Shown: piece after piece, positions 38,175 through 39,562 of the stretch
Numbering within the stretch: the stretch's first letter is position 1
Layout of the letters: the number at the start of each line of letters is the position of its first letter
Assembly: GCA_947627375.1 (NCBI GenBank)
Contig: CANQVR010000005.1
Coordinates: 1 to 39,562, forward strand
DNA length: 39,562 bases
Origin: an uncultured Bacilli bacterium
Lineage (GTDB): Bacteria > Bacillota_I > Bacilli_A > RF39 > UBA660
Reading direction: 5' to 3'
Program-made: the position numbers and the translations under genes
The notes under the pieces: model-generated
The model's input: the letters and a program-made list of their open reading frames with translations, nothing else
Told to the model about the DNA's origin: nothing
Databases searched by the model: none

Positions 38175-39472
38175 TGAAACTTGTTAAACTAAATGAAAAA
38201 GAATTTAAAGAATTTGTAGATAAAAGTGAACAAGTTACTTTTCATCAAACTAAGAATTGGGCAGAACTCAAAAAAACTAATGGTTGGAAATCTTATTTTC
38301 TAGGACTTGATGATAATGATGAAATCAAAGCTGCTGCGCTTATTTTAGCGAAAAAAGTTCCTTTTGTTAAAAAGAAAATGTTCTATAGTCCAAGAGGTTT
38401 TATAATAGATTATAATAATCTAGATCTACTTGATTTTTTTACTAAAGAATTAAAGACTTTTGCTAAAAGAGAAGGAGCAATATTTGTAAGAATAGATCCT
38501 TATGTTATGTATAAACAAAGAGATATTAATGGTAATTTAGTAGAAGATGGTATTGATAATAGTGATATAGTACGTAAATTAAAATTTTTAGGTTATAAAC
38601 ATTTTGGATTTAACTTGATGCAAGAGACACTTCAACCTAGATGGATGCATGTTATTAATACTGAAGGAAGAAGTCTAGATGATGTGATGAAAGATATGGA
38701 ATCTAAAACTAGACAAATAATTAGAAAAAATGAACGTAATGGTATTCATGTTAGAGAAATAAAAAAAGATGAACTTTCTATATTTAAAGATATAATGCAA
38801 CAAACTAGTGAAAGAAGAGACTTTCTTGATAGACCTCTTTCTTATTATGAAAATATGTGGGATGTAATGCATGATGATGGAATTCTTAAGATAATGATTG
38901 CTTATATTGATTTCGATGAATATTTAGAAAATACAACTAATGAAAAAGAAAAATTAAAAGAAGAGATGCATGATAGAAAAGAGAAAAAAGAAAAAAATAT
39001 TTTAAAAATGAATGAAAAAAAATATGAACAAAAACAAAAATTTAGTAAAAATGAAATAGATAGACTTAATAAAGAAATTAAAAAAATAAAAAAATATCAA
39101 AAAGAATATGGTCATAAATTAAATCTAGGAGGAATATTATTTTTAATTTATGGTAATGAAGTATTATCTTTATTTGGAGGTAGTTTAGAGAAATTTATGA
39201 ATTTCCAATCTGCTTATACTTTGCATTTCGAAGGAATAAAATATGCTGTAGAACATGGATATAAAAGATATAATTTCTATGGTATTACAGGAGACTTTTC
39301 TAAAGATAATCCTTTATATGGTCTTTATCTATTTAAAAAAAGTTTTGGAGGAGAAGTAGTAGAATTAATTGGAGAATTTGATTTAGTAATAAGTAAGTTT
39401 TGGTATTTTGTTTATAAATTTGCTTTTGCATCTTATAAAAAATTAAAAAAGATAAAAAACAAAAATGACTAA
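38174..39472 (+). CDS. FemAB-family peptidyltransferase, tandem paralogue
   Basis: FHQTKNWAELKKTNGW, YSPRGFIIDY, MESKTRQIIRKNERNGI, YGLYLFKKSFGGEVVELIGEFD. Confidence 0.9.
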   Translation: MKLVKLNEKEFKEFVDKSEQVTFHQTKNWAELKKTNGWKSYFLGLDDNDEIKAAALILAKKVPFVKKKMFYSPRGFIIDYNNLDLLDFFTKELKTFAKREGAIFVRIDPYVMYKQRDINGNLVEDGIDNSDIVRKLKFLGYKHFGFNLMQETLQPRWMHVINTEGRSLDDVMKDMESKTRQIIRKNERNGIHVREIKKDELSIFKDIMQQTSERRDFLDRPLSYYENMWDVMHDDGILKIMIAYIDFDEYLENTTNEKEKLKEEMHDRKEKKEKNILKMNEKKYEQKQKFSKNEIDRLNKEIKKIKKYQKEYGHKLNLGGILFLIYGNEVLSLFGGSLEKFMNFQSAYTLHFEGIKYAVEHGYKRYNFYGITGDFSKDNPLYGLYLFKKSFGGEVVELIGEFDLVISKFWYFVYKFAFASYKKLKKIKNKND

Positions 39473-39490
39473 TCAATCATTTTTGTTTTT
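39455..39490 (+). terminator. Terminator of femAB pair
   Basis: 14-bp perfect stem AAAAACAAAAATGA...TCATTTTTGTTTTT. Confidence 0.75.
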
Positions 39491-39521
39491 GAGTATGTAA
39501 ATAAATTTGTGTAAAGATAAA

Positions 39522-39562
39522 TCCTTTCTATGGTAATATAGAAATATATAACCAAGAAAGGA
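39522..39562 (+). promoter_or_regulatory. Hairpin pairing with an SD-like AGAAAGGA at the window edge
   Basis: TCCTTTCTaTGGT ... ACCAAGAAAGGA, 8 bp perfect plus 4 bp after a bulge. Confidence 0.4.

Noticed and set aside
34395-38872. ORFs 34395-34634, 34967-35188, 36096-36353, 38675-38872
   Set aside because: Antisense to confident CDSs, hydrophobic shadow translations.
1-39562. CRISPR array, tRNA, rRNA or classical IS element
   Set aside because: No regularly spaced repeats, cloverleaf-like sequences, rRNA motifs or DDE transposase seen; only an Rpn-type nuclease gene is transposase-related.

Overview
AT-rich, low-GC Gram-positive (Bacillota/Bacilli-like) chromosomal window of about 39.6 kb, mostly housekeeping genes. 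Recognisable genes: nth, dnaD, cca, HU, der, engB, nrnA-like DHH, ackA, thiI, ezrA, rpsD, tyrS with a T-box, trmB, and two tandem femAB-like genes. A clear endospore signature is present: spoIVA, a SpoVIF-like gene and an alpha/beta SASP, each with a promoter resembling the expected sporulation sigma-factor consensus. The left end (1-8 kb) is accessory. It holds cell-surface genes with a noncanonical NPxTSD sorting-type C-terminus, a LysM amidase, and a two-gene restriction-modification system (nuclease-methylase fusion plus S subunit). The strongest unusual signal is a 9-bp G tract (C9 on +, 1610-1618). It lies exactly in the -35/-10 spacer of the surface-protein gene at 272-1531 (-), the architecture of a slipped-strand phase-variable promoter. 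The same gene shares a 25-bp inverted identical repeat with a remnant on its far side; inversion there would swap the anchored C-terminus for an unanchored one in frame. Other points of interest: an isolated pilin-like protein, a wHTH-phosphoesterase tandem duplication with a degenerate first copy, a candidate mother-cell-expressed small coat-like protein, a cadherin-like gene remnant behind the S subunit, and an SD-sequestering hairpin at the window's right edge. No tRNA, rRNA, CRISPR or IS element was recognised. All calls were made by eye; no database search was run.
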